Assembly (NCBI RefSeq): GCF_002591915.1
Contig: NZ_NIHB01000002.1
Coordinates: forward strand, 752,133 to 816,132
DNA from: Marinicella litoralis
Lineage (GTDB): Bacteria; Pseudomonadota; Gammaproteobacteria; Xanthomonadales; Marinicellaceae
Length of the DNA stretch: 64,000 bases
Direction: 5' to 3'
Position 1 is the first letter of the stretch. Each line of letters opens with the position of its first letter. The notes under the pieces were generated by a model. That model ran no database searches. It was not told the origin of the DNA and saw only the letters and a list, made by a program, of their open reading frames with translations. Both the position numbers and the translations under genes were made by a program. Of this stretch, positions 1-9,090 are shown piece after piece.

Positions 1-318
1 ACCACCTGGGGCCGCCACATATCCTCCCATGCTGATGGCAGCGTCAATGTTGTGCTTAACAAAGAACTTCTTCGCTTGATAAATGCCCTTGAGCAACCTG
101 AATGGCATGGTCAACATGCCAATGATACCTTTACCTCGCAATGGCTTGATTGGCAACAATGTCAAAGCGATCCCATGTTGTTTAACAATGCGTTCTTCCA
201 TGCCACCTTTGGCACCCAACCAAAATAGACTGTGACCTTTTTTCTGTAGCGCTTTGGCCACTGCAATTCCAGGAAAAATATGTCCACCTGTGCCACCAGC
301 CATGATTGCAAAATTCAT
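1..318 (-). CDS. murG: MurG, UDP-GlcNAc:lipid I GlcNAc transferase (partial, N-terminal 106 codons)
   Basis: MurG adds N-acetylglucosamine from UDP-GlcNAc to lipid I on the inner face of the cytoplasmic membrane, giving lipid II. Only the N-terminal part is present; the rest runs off the window start. The translation begins MNFAIMAGGTGGHIFPG, the glycine-rich N-terminal signature of MurG, and continues to a VAAPGG segment at the window edge, within the acceptor/membrane-facing domain. The ATG overlaps the ftsW stop as ATGA, so translation is probably coupled. It is the last visible gene of a minus-strand dcw cluster; murC, ddl, ftsQ, ftsA and ftsZ would be expected beyond the edge. The family assignment is secure. 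The C-terminal UDP-GlcNAc-binding half cannot be assessed. Confidence 0.95.
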   Translation of the reverse strand, partial: MNFAIMAGGTGGHIFPGIAVAKALQKKGHSLFWLGAKGGMEERIVKQHGIALTLLPIKPLRGKGIIGMLTMPFRLLKGIYQAKKFFVKHNIDAAISMGGYVAAPGG

Positions 319-1490
319 ACTTTCGACTCCTTTTTCGAGACGCGGTAATTGAGCTTGCGGTTTTCAAATGAGATTCTGAAAACCACGGCCAAGGCAATGA
401 TGTTCATCATAATGGCACTACCACCTGAAGAGATAAACGGTAAGGTCAATCCTTTGGTTGGTAACAATCCCAAATTAACACCCATACTTAAAAATGCCTG
501 TAACGCCATCCAAACAGCTATTCCAGTACACATAAAACCAGCAAACTCATTGCCATTGTCAAAGGCATTCCTCGCTATTTTGAAAATTCGATAAATCATC
601 AAAACGAATAAGGCGATCATGGCCAAAACACCAATGAATCCCATCTCTTCTGCATACACAGCGAAAATAAAATCAGTATGTGCTTCAGGCAAGTAAAATA
701 ATTTCTGTACGCTAGAACCAATGCCGACACCCGAAATTTCGCCCCTACCAATCGCAATCAATGCTTGGATTAATTGAAAACCTGCATTGTATGGGTCTTG
801 CCATGGGTCAACAAAATTCACCAGCCTTTTAACTCGATAAGGTTCAGCCCAAGCAATGACGGCCATGGCAGAACCTGCCAATAAACTGATAACCGATAAA
901 TCTCGGTACCTGGCTCCTGCAATGTAAATCATGATCAAAGTGATGATCATCAACAAGGCAGCAGAACCAAAATCAGGTTGGACCAACAACAATCCGGCTA
1001 TCACCACCACCATAACCAATGGTTTCAACACACCTAACATCGAATGTTGGATGCTTTTTTTGTGTTTAACCACATAAGCAGCCAATGACATGATCAATGC
1101 CAATTTCACCGCTTCAACCACTTGGAATCTTGAAACGCCTAGATTTATCCATCTTTTTGCACCATTGACTTCAACACCAATCCCAGGAATCAACACCATG
1201 ACCAATGACAAAACACCCAATATCAAAGCAGGACGAGACAATCGATTCATCCAATCAGAAGATATATTCATCATGATCAAGGCACAACCACCGCCCAAAC
1301 CAATGAACAACAAATGCCGTTTGAAGTAATACAAAGAATCATGAATGGTATTTTCAGCCACGGCTATGGAAGACGATGCAACCATGACTGCGCCAATTGA
1401 CAACAAAGAAATAAATGCCACAGCCAGCCACCCGTCCACGCCTACCGTGTACCAATTGACTTTAACTATTTTTTGATTCTTTTGTGTCAC
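315..1490 (-). CDS. ftsW: FtsW, SEDS peptidoglycan glycosyltransferase of the divisome
   Basis: FtsW is the SEDS-family polymerase that extends septal glycan strands from lipid II, in partnership with FtsI. The 391-residue protein shows about ten hydrophobic segments and the conserved C-terminal PTKGLTLPFISSGG stretch of SEDS proteins. The most likely start is a GTG four bases after the mraY stop; no strong ribosome-binding site is visible there. The gene directly follows mraY, whereas murD normally lies between mraY and ftsW in gammaproteobacteria. Its end overlaps murG by four bases. RodA is the paralogue to exclude; position next to murG and ftsI favours FtsW. Confidence 0.95.
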   Translation of the reverse strand: MTQKNQKIVKVNWYTVGVDGWLAVAFISLLSIGAVMVASSSIAVAENTIHDSLYYFKRHLLFIGLGGGCALIMMNISSDWMNRLSRPALILGVLSLVMVLIPGIGVEVNGAKRWINLGVSRFQVVEAVKLALIMSLAAYVVKHKKSIQHSMLGVLKPLVMVVVIAGLLLVQPDFGSAALLMIITLIMIYIAGARYRDLSVISLLAGSAMAVIAWAEPYRVKRLVNFVDPWQDPYNAGFQLIQALIAIGRGEISGVGIGSSVQKLFYLPEAHTDFIFAVYAEEMGFIGVLAMIALFVLMIYRIFKIARNAFDNGNEFAGFMCTGIAVWMALQAFLSMGVNLGLLPTKGLTLPFISSGGSAIMMNIIALAVVFRISFENRKLNYRVSKKESKV

Positions 1491-1494
1491 TGTA

Positions 1495-2577
1495 TTATCT
1501 GATTTTTAATGTTGCTAAGCCGATCAAGACCAAAATGATAGAAATAATCCAAAAACGAACGATGACCTTGGGTTCAGCCCACCCTTTCAATTCAAAGTGA
1601 TGGTGGATTGGTGCCATTCTAAATATGCGTTTACCTGTTAACTTAAATGAAGCCACTTGTAAGATGACTGAAACAGTCTCCATCACAAATACACCGCCCA
1701 TGATAAAGAAGACGAATTCTTGCCTGGTGACAAATGCCACCAAACCCAAAGCGGCGCCCAAGGCCAATGCGCCCACATCTCCCATAAATACTTGCGCTGG
1801 GTAGGTATTGAACCAAAGAAACCCTAACCCTGAACCGGCTATGGCTGCACAGAAAATAGTCATTTCACCGGTACCAGGTATGAATGGCAATAACAAGTAA
1901 TCTGAAATAACCGCATTGCCAGATACATAGGCAAAAATGCCTAAAGCAGTGCCAACCAAAACCGTAGGCATGATAGCCAAACCATCTAAACCATCGGTTA
2001 AATTGACCGCATTGCTTGACCCAACAATCACAAAATAGCCCAATGGTATAGCCAAAAGCCCCAATTCCCAGTTGTAATCACTGATGGCTGGTATCACCAA
2101 TTGCGTGGTGATGCTTTCATGTCCATACTGATACAAGTACAGCACGGCGATGATGGCCACAATAGACTGAAAACTGTATTTCCAACGGGCGGCCAAACCA
2201 GCGGAACTTTTTAAATGAATTTTTTTGTAGTCATCAACCCAACCGATGAGCCCAAAGCCAAACAACACAAACAAACTGAGCCAAATGTATTGATTAGATA
2301 AGTCACCCCACAATAAAGTGGTCATGATGATGATGGCCAATATCATGGCACCACCCATGGTTGGCGTACCTTGCTTTGACAAGTGGGATTCTGGGCCCAA
2401 GCTCCTGACTTGTTGACCAATCTGTTTAATTTGCAATGTTTTTATGAACCAAGGGCCTAAAAACAATGACAAAAGCAATGCAGTCAATGCAGCCATGATG
2501 GCTCTGAATGTTAAGTACCCAAACAAGTTCAAGCTTGAATACTGATCACTGAAATGTTGTGCCAACCAATAAATCAC
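1495..2577 (-). CDS. mraY: MraY, phospho-MurNAc-pentapeptide translocase
   Basis: MraY transfers phospho-MurNAc-pentapeptide from UDP to undecaprenyl phosphate, making lipid I, the first membrane step of peptidoglycan synthesis. The 360-residue length matches the family (E. coli 360). Visible signatures are GWVDDYKK with the catalytic aspartate pair in the first third, [13 protein letters not shown] in the middle, and [13 protein letters not shown] near residue 325. About ten membrane segments are evident. The start overlaps the murF stop by four bases. The stop is followed after four bases by the ftsW GTG, the only gapped junction in this otherwise overlapping cluster. Confidence 0.97.
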   Translation of the reverse strand: MIYWLAQHFSDQYSSLNLFGYLTFRAIMAALTALLLSLFLGPWFIKTLQIKQIGQQVRSLGPESHLSKQGTPTMGGAMILAIIIMTTLLWGDLSNQYIWLSLFVLFGFGLIGWVDDYKKIHLKSSAGLAARWKYSFQSIVAIIAVLYLYQYGHESITTQLVIPAISDYNWELGLLAIPLGYFVIVGSSNAVNLTDGLDGLAIMPTVLVGTALGIFAYVSGNAVISDYLLLPFIPGTGEMTIFCAAIAGSGLGFLWFNTYPAQVFMGDVGALALGAALGLVAFVTRQEFVFFIMGGVFVMETVSVILQVASFKLTGKRIFRMAPIHHHFELKGWAEPKVIVRFWIISIILVLIGLATLKIR

Positions 2578-3911
2578 TGTTTATCTCCACCTACAATTGC
2601 GTTAACCACACGTTCCATCTTCATACTTCTGGACCCTTTAACCAATATGGTTCCATGCTCAAATTTTTTATTTTGCAAATGTGCCACCAAGGTTTCTACT
2701 TGATCAAAAACTTTACATTGCGCTTCATGGCCCTGACAAACTGCAGCAGCAAATTCTCCAACTGCCCATATTTCATCCACCCCATTGCTGATGGCATAAT
2801 TGCCAACATTGGCATGCATTTGGACTGATTCATGTCCCAATTCAGCCATGTCACCGACAATCAGAGTGGTTGGTTTAGCTTGGTTTTTCAACACATCAAT
2901 GGCTGCATTGACGGATGCAGGATTGGCGTTATAACTGTCGTCAATCACTTGTAAGTGATCTGACAGTTTCATTAAATTCAGTCGCCCTGATTCTGGGGTG
3001 AATTGCATCAAACCTTGAGTGACTTCTTCTGCCTTCACACCCAAAGACATGGCCATGGCCGTCACGGCACATGCATTGAGGTAATTATGATGACCCAAAA
3101 CCGGCAGTTTCACAGAAAAAACATCGCCAGTTTGGGTTTTGATCGCATAACCCTCTTTGTTTTCAAACAAACGATAGTCAGATTCTACTGACTCACCAAA
3201 TGTAATAAATGGCGATTGCAACCCTTGTTTCCACTGCACTGCATATGGACTGTCTTGGTTGATAACGGCCAAAGCTTGTGCGCTGAGGGCTTGGTATATT
3301 TCACCCTTTCCTTTGGCCACATTGTCTTGGCTGCCAAACCGACCCACATGCGCTTGACTGACATTGGTGATTACGGCCATCTGTGGCTGCGCCATTTCAG
3401 TCAGAAATTCAATGTCACCAAGTTGTGCAGCACCCATTTCTATCACTGCAAAATCATCTGACCTGCTGATCGACAACAAGGTCAACGGCACACCTATTTC
3501 ATTGTTGAGATTGCCTTGGGTTGCCATACACTGGTTGTTTTGGCTTAACACCGAATACAACATATTTTTCACTGTTGTTTTGCCATTCGATCCAGTGATT
3601 CCAATGACCTTGACGCCTGTTTGTTTCACCCAAGCGGATGCCAAAGCTTGTAAAGCTTGCAAACTGTCCTCACAAATAATCTGCGGCACATCGACTTCAA
3701 CTGCCGATGACACCAGCACAGCTGCGGCTCCTTGGTTGGCTGCCTGTTGACAAAATGCGTGACCATCTACTCGGGCTCCTTTGAGTGCTACAAATAATTT
3801 ACCCTGGCAATCTGCCCTTGAATCAATTTCCACCCCTTGTATCCGGGCTTCTTTCCCCACAAGGCTGCCGCCAACGATGGCCGCGACTTGATGTAAGTTC
3901 ATCTGAATCAT
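2574..3911 (-). CDS. murF: MurF, UDP-MurNAc-tripeptide:D-Ala-D-Ala ligase
   Basis: MurF adds D-alanyl-D-alanine to UDP-MurNAc-tripeptide in the cytoplasm using ATP. The 445-residue protein has the three-domain Mur ligase layout. The ATP loop [13 protein letters not shown] is near residue 110, and the conserved [11 protein letters not shown] stretch of the C-terminal region lies near residue 325. It overlaps murE upstream and mraY downstream by four bases each, so expression of the ligases is tightly coupled. A methionine at codon 4 is an alternative start; the overlap favours the annotated one. Confidence 0.96.
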   Translation of the reverse strand: MIQMNLHQVAAIVGGSLVGKEARIQGVEIDSRADCQGKLFVALKGARVDGHAFCQQAANQGAAAVLVSSAVEVDVPQIICEDSLQALQALASAWVKQTGVKVIGITGSNGKTTVKNMLYSVLSQNNQCMATQGNLNNEIGVPLTLLSISRSDDFAVIEMGAAQLGDIEFLTEMAQPQMAVITNVSQAHVGRFGSQDNVAKGKGEIYQALSAQALAVINQDSPYAVQWKQGLQSPFITFGESVESDYRLFENKEGYAIKTQTGDVFSVKLPVLGHHNYLNACAVTAMAMSLGVKAEEVTQGLMQFTPESGRLNLMKLSDHLQVIDDSYNANPASVNAAIDVLKNQAKPTTLIVGDMAELGHESVQMHANVGNYAISNGVDEIWAVGEFAAAVCQGHEAQCKVFDQVETLVAHLQNKKFEHGTILVKGSRSMKMERVVNAIVGGDKQ

Positions 3912-5398
3912 AAGCCCACCTGCATGATGTCTTTAATCACAGCCATGTCATTAAAATGTAACAACTCACCGTTCACTTCTTGTGTTGACTCATGGCCTTT
4001 TCCAGCCAACAAAATGATGTCACCACGCTGGCTCTTGTCAATCACATAAGTGATGGCTTGTTTTCGGTCACTGATGACATGGGGTTTGGTTTGCATACCA
4101 AATTCAATATCAGCCAAAATCTGGCCTGATGATTCGAACCGTGGATTGTCATCAGTTAAAATGACATGGTCTGCATAAGTTTCTGCAATCGCTCCCATCA
4201 TCGGTCGCTTGCCCTTGTCTCGATTCCCGCCGCAACCAAAAACACACCATAAATCATTTTTCACGTGTGCCTTCAATGCCTTTAATACTTGTTCAAGTGC
4301 ATCGGGCGTGTGGGCATAATCTACAACCACAATTGATCCATTTGAATTGATGTCAATTCGATTCATTCTGCCTGGGACTGGATTTAAATTTTGTACCACC
4401 GGCTGCAATGCTTCCAGTGAATAGCCCATGGCATGCAAAGCCGCCAAAACCGCCATGGTGTTTTCAACATTGAACTGCCCCAATAAACTGGTTTGGAATG
4501 CCAAGCTCTGAGTTGCATGGTGTAATTTAAAAGCAATGCCTTCAGGTAAAAGTTTGATCTGACTGGCCAAAAAGTCCGCAGCCTTGTTATGGATGCCATA
4601 GGTCAAAACATGCTGATCACACAATGCACCCTTAGCCCAATCTCGAGCGTATGAATCATCCAGGTTTAACACCATGTTCTTCGCTGAAAATTCAGTGAAT
4701 AATTTCAATTTAGTGGCCGCATAAGACTTCATGGTCTTGTGGTAATCCAAATGATCCCGGCTTAAATTGGTATACAAAGCATTTTCAACTTTGGTACCAA
4801 CAAACCTATTTTGATCCAAAGCGTGGGATGAAACTTCAATACAAACATGAGCGAAGCCTTGTGCCAGCATTTGCGCCAAATTCTTTTGTATTTCAATTGC
4901 CGAGGGCGTGGTATTTTGTAAAGTTCGCATTGAATCAACATCACCGACACCCAATGTTCCAATGTATCCAGTCTTTACACCCAATTGTTCCAATGCATGC
5001 ATCATCAACCATGCCGTCGATGTTTTTCCATTGGTACCAGTAACCGCTGTGACTTTTAAGTGATCACTCGGTTTGCCATAAAAACAACTGGCCAACTGCC
5101 CCAGTTGATCACTGAGGTTTGCCACTTCAATCACTGGAATTTTCAAGGGTTTTTGACGACCCACAGAGGCCGCCCTTGCAACTTTAACGGGTTCTGCAAT
5201 CACCGCCACTGCCCCGGCTCTTTCAGCCTGGTATGCATAATCCATGCCATGAACATTGAACCCAGATAAGGCAATGAACACATCGCCTGCTTGAACAGCT
5301 CGATTGTCCAACTTCAAATCAGCAACAACAATGGAATCATCTTTATAATCGACAGCGAGCCACTTGAGTAATTGTTGAAGTGTCACTTTATTGACCAT
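3908..5398 (-). CDS. murE: MurE, UDP-MurNAc-L-Ala-D-Glu:meso-diaminopimelate ligase
   Basis: MurE adds the third stem-peptide residue. The DNPR motif (within LTDDNPRFES) is the signature of enzymes that use meso-diaminopimelate rather than lysine, as expected for a Gram-negative cell. The Mur ligase ATP loop TGTNGKTSTAW is also present. I place the start at the ATG ending at position 5398 (496 residues) and not ten codons upstream. An AGGAGGT-like ribosome-binding site lies about six bases before this ATG, inside the 3' end of ftsI. With this start the gene overlaps ftsI by 11 bases. The downstream overlap with murF is four bases. Confidence 0.96.
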   Translation of the reverse strand: MVNKVTLQQLLKWLAVDYKDDSIVVADLKLDNRAVQAGDVFIALSGFNVHGMDYAYQAERAGAVAVIAEPVKVARAASVGRQKPLKIPVIEVANLSDQLGQLASCFYGKPSDHLKVTAVTGTNGKTSTAWLMMHALEQLGVKTGYIGTLGVGDVDSMRTLQNTTPSAIEIQKNLAQMLAQGFAHVCIEVSSHALDQNRFVGTKVENALYTNLSRDHLDYHKTMKSYAATKLKLFTEFSAKNMVLNLDDSYARDWAKGALCDQHVLTYGIHNKAADFLASQIKLLPEGIAFKLHHATQSLAFQTSLLGQFNVENTMAVLAALHAMGYSLEALQPVVQNLNPVPGRMNRIDINSNGSIVVVDYAHTPDALEQVLKALKAHVKNDLWCVFGCGGNRDKGKRPMMGAIAETYADHVILTDDNPRFESSGQILADIEFGMQTKPHVISDRKQAITYVIDKSQRGDIILLAGKGHESTQEVNGELLHFNDMAVIKDIMQVGL

Positions 5399-7106
5399 CA
5401 ACCACCTCCTCAGTATCTGTGGCTGCAATCAACGTTCGATTAACTTGGTCAGCGGGTACGTTCAACAAACGCAATCCCGTTTTCATGATTTCGGTGAATA
5501 CGGGAGCTGCAACCAAACCACCATAATAAGCTTCGCCTTGAGGGTTGTTGATACTGACTGCCACCACAAGCCTTGGAGAGGATACGGGAGAAAAACCAAC
5601 AAATGACGACATGTATTTATCTGAATACCCACCATTTTCTGCAATCCTGGCCGTTCCTGTTTTACCCGCCACGCTGTAATTTGGAATGAATGCTTTGTGA
5701 CCTTCATTGTCATTAACTACATGCGACAACATATCAGTTAATTGTCTGGCAATCATCGGATCAATAATGGCCTTGTCTTCATTGATGTTGCCTTTAATAA
5801 AGGTTGGTGCACGGTAGCGTCCTTGGTTGGCAAAAACCGAATAGGCCGTTGCCAATTGTAAAGTGGTGACTGATAAATTGTAGCCTCGTGACAGCGCCGC
5901 ATGATCGGCGGTTCTCCAGCGCTCATGATGTGGCAAATATCCAGCCGACTCACCCATAAAACCACTGCCTGAAGATTGACCATAACCAAAACGATGATAA
6001 ACGTCCCACAGGTGTTCTTTACCTAAACCTAAAACCAACTTAGCCACACCAATGTTGCTGGACTTGACCAATATATCGACCAAACTCAGTTCGCCATAAT
6101 CCCGGAAATCATGAATCACAAAACCATCAACCTCATACTCACCAGGCGAAGTATCCACGACCGATTGCGGCGTATATTCAGCACTTTCCAAAGCTGCAAC
6201 AACCGCAAATGGCTTCATCACTGAACCTGGCTCATAGATGTCAGTGACTGATCGGTTGCGCAAGCCTTCGTTATTTTCCTTGGTGCCATTGGGGTTGAAC
6301 GAAGGTTGATTGACCATCGCCAATATTTCTCCTGTTTTGACATCCAATACCACCGCAGAACCTGAAGTGGCTCGGTGCTTGTACACCGCTTTTTTTAATT
6401 CCAGATAAGCCGCATACTGTAACCTTCTGTCTATACTGAGGTGCAAATCCTTGCCCGGTTTTGCTGGTTCAAGTTCATCGACATCAATGTCAGCAACCAC
6501 TTGACCTAACAGGTCTTTTACCACCGTCTTTTTACCAGATGTTCCGGTTAACCAATTGTCATAAGTTCGTTCCAATCCTTCTTGGCCGACATCTTCAACA
6601 TCGGTGAACCCGACGACATTGGCTAAGATTTCACCGGCTGGATAAAATCGCTTGAATTCCGTTCTGAACACCACGCCATTCATGTTCAAGGCCTTCACCG
6701 AATCTGCCAACATGGGAGTAATTCGTCTCTTGATGTATAAAAACTGTCGGTCTTTTCTTGATGTAATGATCTGCTTCAGTTCATCGGCATTCAAGTCCAA
6801 CACTTCAGCCAATTGCTCAACTTTACTGAATTGATCCAATAATTTCCCTGGCACTATACCAACAGAGACCATAGCCGTGCTTAATGCCAAAGGTTCCCCA
6901 TTGCGGTCATAGATTGAACCTCTTGAAACCGGTATTTCAACTTCTCTGACATGTCTTTTCTCACCTTGGGACTGATAAAACTCGGCACCCCTTACCTGGA
7001 TGGAAAAAGCGCGAACCACAACAACCACAAAACAACAAAGCAAAAAAGCCATCACAATGGCTATCCTTAAACTTATATTGACTTGTTTGTTTTGTGATTT
7101 TTTCAT
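5388..7106 (-). CDS. ftsI: FtsI (PBP3), septal peptidoglycan transpeptidase
   Basis: FtsI cross-links septal peptidoglycan and works with FtsW in the divisome. The 572-residue class B penicillin-binding protein has a short cytoplasmic tail, one membrane anchor at about residues 13-35, a pedestal domain and a C-terminal transpeptidase domain. The three active-site motifs are visible: SVMK with the nucleophile at about Ser295, SSN at about 349-351, and KTG at about 482-484. The start overlaps the ftsL stop by four bases. A strong ribosome-binding site for murE is embedded in the last codons. The length is close to E. coli FtsI (588). Confidence 0.97.
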   Translation of the reverse strand: MKKSQNKQVNISLRIAIVMAFLLCCFVVVVVRAFSIQVRGAEFYQSQGEKRHVREVEIPVSRGSIYDRNGEPLALSTAMVSVGIVPGKLLDQFSKVEQLAEVLDLNADELKQIITSRKDRQFLYIKRRITPMLADSVKALNMNGVVFRTEFKRFYPAGEILANVVGFTDVEDVGQEGLERTYDNWLTGTSGKKTVVKDLLGQVVADIDVDELEPAKPGKDLHLSIDRRLQYAAYLELKKAVYKHRATSGSAVVLDVKTGEILAMVNQPSFNPNGTKENNEGLRNRSVTDIYEPGSVMKPFAVVAALESAEYTPQSVVDTSPGEYEVDGFVIHDFRDYGELSLVDILVKSSNIGVAKLVLGLGKEHLWDVYHRFGYGQSSGSGFMGESAGYLPHHERWRTADHAALSRGYNLSVTTLQLATAYSVFANQGRYRAPTFIKGNINEDKAIIDPMIARQLTDMLSHVVNDNEGHKAFIPNYSVAGKTGTARIAENGGYSDKYMSSFVGFSPVSSPRLVVAVSINNPQGEAYYGGLVAAPVFTEIMKTGLRLLNVPADQVNRTLIAATDTEEVVDGQ

Positions 7107-7372
7107 CTTGTTATGACCAAAATCTGTTCTTCATCTGGCATTTTCATGCTCAATTGTTCCCGTGCCACTTTTTCAATTCGATTGTTTGCCACCAAAGTCG
7201 ACTTTTCAATTTGTAACCTGGCCCACTCAGCATTGATGTCCAGTTTTTGTTTTTCAATTTTTTGCGTGGCAGCAAATAGTTTTCTGGTTTCATTTTGATA
7301 ATAGACATAACCAACCAACAACCAAATCAGCACCAATATCAGTACAGCCGTCATTCCGCTCTGAATATTCAT
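7103..7372 (-). CDS. ftsL: FtsL, divisome bitopic membrane protein
   Basis: FtsL joins FtsB and FtsQ to activate the FtsW-FtsI synthase. The 89-residue protein has a very short N-terminus, one membrane helix at about residues 7-25, and a periplasmic helical region rich in Lys, Glu and Gln typical of the FtsL coiled coil. Sequence conservation is low in this family, so the call rests on size, topology and its exact position between rsmH and ftsI, with four-base overlaps on both sides. Confidence 0.9.
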   Translation of the reverse strand: MNIQSGMTAVLILVLIWLLVGYVYYQNETRKLFAATQKIEKQKLDINAEWARLQIEKSTLVANNRIEKVAREQLSMKMPDEEQILVITR

Positions 7373-8295
7373 ATTTTTTCAGCCACCCTCATGATTGCGC
7401 TTCTGGCTCGGATGTTTTCATCATGATCCACTGCCTTAATGGGCTTGCCTAAAATTTTCAAATCAGGTTGTTTGGCATTCTCAGGAATCACTGGCATGCG
7501 CCGGTCAACCTTTTCTGGCAACGATTGCTTTCTCATAAACCTTTTTGCCAAGCGATCCTCTAATGAATGGAAACTGATGACCACCAATCGACCACCCGAT
7601 TTCAGCAAGTCAACACTGAGGGGCAAAACCCTTTCCACCTGACCCAACTCATCATTGATAAAAATTCGGATGGCTTGAAAGACTCGGGTTGCTGGGTTTT
7701 TCTTGTCTTTATAACTGGGTCGATTGACCTTTTTGACCACTTCAACCAAATCAAAGGTTGTCTTCAATTGTGCTTCTTCTCTGCTGGCTACAATTTCTCT
7801 GGCAATCCTTCCTGCATTTTTTTCTTCGCCATAACGCCAAAACACACGCTTCATTTCATCTGCCGATGCAGCATTCAACCACTCCGCAGCTGTCATGCCC
7901 GACTGATTATCCATGCGCATATCCAAAGGCCCATCCTGCTGGAAACTAAAACCCCTTTCTGCTTGGTCGATTTGTGGTGACGAAACACCAAAATCAAACA
8001 AGATGCCGTCAAATTCATTGTTGTTCGCCAGTAAAGTCGTTAAAACTTGCTCAAAAGATCCCGGATGTAAAGTCACACGAGCATCGGCAGCAGCCAAAGT
8101 CTCAGCCACAGCAATGGCTTCAGGGTCACAATCAACCACATCCAACCGGCCATTTTCAGACAGTACTGACAATATCATCTGGCTGTGTCCGCCGCGACCA
8201 AAAGTGGCGTCTAAGTATCGTCCATCAGATTTCACAGCAAGGGCTTCTACTGCCTGACCAAGTAGAACGGATTGATGCAATGATTGATTCATCAC
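7369..8295 (-). CDS. rsmH: RsmH (MraW), 16S rRNA m4C1402 methyltransferase
   Basis: RsmH N4-methylates C1402 of 16S rRNA in the ribosomal P site using S-adenosylmethionine. The 308-residue protein begins with HQSVLLGQAVEAL and has the SAM-binding DATFGRGGHS motif near residue 30, then FDFGVSSPQ and, later, VISFHSLEDR, all typical of the family. It sits between mraZ and ftsL with four-base overlaps to both, the standard dcw order. The ORF starts with two consecutive methionines, so the exact start is uncertain by one codon. Confidence 0.97.
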   Translation of the reverse strand: MMNQSLHQSVLLGQAVEALAVKSDGRYLDATFGRGGHSQMILSVLSENGRLDVVDCDPEAIAVAETLAAADARVTLHPGSFEQVLTTLLANNNEFDGILFDFGVSSPQIDQAERGFSFQQDGPLDMRMDNQSGMTAAEWLNAASADEMKRVFWRYGEEKNAGRIAREIVASREEAQLKTTFDLVEVVKKVNRPSYKDKKNPATRVFQAIRIFINDELGQVERVLPLSVDLLKSGGRLVVISFHSLEDRLAKRFMRKQSLPEKVDRRMPVIPENAKQPDLKILGKPIKAVDHDENIRARSAIMRVAEKI

Positions 8296-8741
8296 AACAC
8301 CAATGTCTTCATGGAATCAGAAACTTCACCATTCATGGCAGGCACTTGATGCCTGGTTTTGTGTAAAGCGTCTTCATTCCAAATTTCAAACTTGTTGCCT
8401 AAGCCCAACATCACGACCCGTTTTTCCATGGATGCCACCTGACGCTGAGTAATTGGCAACAAAATCCTTGAACCTTTATCAGGAACCACATGAAAGGCAC
8501 TACCAACCAACCGCCTTTGTAAAGCTCGGTGCATTGGATCAAAGGTACTCAGGGACATCACAGAATCACGTACTTTTTCCCATTCATGCTGTGGATACAA
8601 CCACAAAGAGTCGTTTTCATAGGCGTTGTAGGTAAGTACCAGGCGATTATCGCAGGCGTCACTAATCGGTTCGCGATACATAGAAGGTATCGCCAACCGG
8701 CCTTTAACGTCTAAATTTAATGCTATTTCACCGTAAAACAC
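8292..8741 (-). CDS. mraZ: MraZ, dcw cluster transcriptional regulator
   Basis: MraZ is a ring-forming, AbrB-like DNA-binding protein that represses its own promoter and modulates the division cluster. Two tandem swapped-hairpin modules are expected. The first shows ALNLDVKGRLAIPSMYRE, with the DxKGR signature; the second shows LPITQRQVA further on. I choose the GTG ending at 8741 (149 residues, reading MFYGEIALN), which matches the usual MFRG start and the 152-residue E. coli protein. The upstream TTG at 8756 would add five atypical residues. The gene is first in the cluster and lies just behind a repeat array that is probably its own operator. Confidence 0.93.
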   Translation of the reverse strand: MFYGEIALNLDVKGRLAIPSMYREPISDACDNRLVLTYNAYENDSLWLYPQHEWEKVRDSVMSLSTFDPMHRALQRRLVGSAFHVVPDKGSRILLPITQRQVASMEKRVVMLGLGNKFEIWNEDALHKTRHQVPAMNGEVSDSMKTLVL

Positions 8742-8777
8742 TACTTTATCCCACAAAAATACTACTTAACTCCACAA
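8741..8777 (-). promoter_or_regulatory. Probable MraZ operator: four GTRG boxes phased by one helical turn
   Basis: Read on the minus strand, 8777-8761 and 8756-8740 form a 17-base direct repeat (14 of 17 identical) with a period of 21. Within it, GTGG/GTAG boxes begin at 8775, 8765, 8754 and 8744, that is at offsets 0, 10, 21 and 31. MraZ proteins are known to bind tandem TGGG-type repeats spaced about ten bases apart near their own promoter. The last box touches the proposed GTG start codon. The operator role is inferred. Confidence 0.6.
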
Positions 8778-8783
8778 TTATGC

Positions 8784-8812
8784 ACTTTATGATTAAAACC
8801 CTGCTAAGTCAA
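8784..8812 (-). promoter_or_regulatory. Predicted sigma-70 promoter of the dcw cluster (Pmra)
   Basis: On the minus strand TTGACT (8812-8807) is followed after 17 bases by TAAAGT (8789-8784). Transcription would begin near 8777, immediately at the GTRG repeat array, so bound MraZ would cover the start region. The -10 element matches the consensus at four of six positions. Confidence 0.5.
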
Positions 8813-9090
8813 GCATCAAATAGGAAAAAAGCAATAGAATCAATAACTTATACAATATATTGCTTTAAGAAACAGCTGTAAGTTATTGATATTGCTGGTT
8901 TGAATTAAAAAGGACGAAAGTCAGAACCAACCCCAGAAAGCCTTATTCACCACCTTTTTTAGGCGATAAACAAGGCAGCGCATTTTAACCACAAATTGGC
9001 CGATTAATATCAACTTTTCAATGGGTCAACCAAGCCAATCCTAAATTCATCAGTTACAATGTCAAAATCCATAGGCAGGAACATGAATTT
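8813..9090. other. Divergent intergenic region between mraZ and the diguanylate cyclase
   Basis: With the mraZ leader this makes a gene-free stretch of about 330 bases. Apart from the mraZ promoter and repeats described separately, I see only AT-rich sequence and a CAATATATTG palindrome at 8853-8862 that may be chance. A -10-like TACAAT lies around 9053, upstream of the diguanylate cyclase gene, without a convincing -35. No RNA gene or small ORF with a good start was recognised. Confidence 0.4.

Noticed and set aside
7567-7980. A 137-codon frame opposite rsmH
   Set aside because: It is the shadow of rsmH on the opposite strand, with unusual composition and no ribosome-binding site. The same holds for other long opposite-strand frames over mur, hut and trp genes.
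8853-8862. CAATATATTG palindrome in the mraZ/diguanylate cyclase gap, like the MarR-site core
   Set aside because: It shares the AT-rich core with the palindrome at 17881-17892, but lies far from hut genes. A ten-base AT-rich palindrome is expected by chance in this composition.
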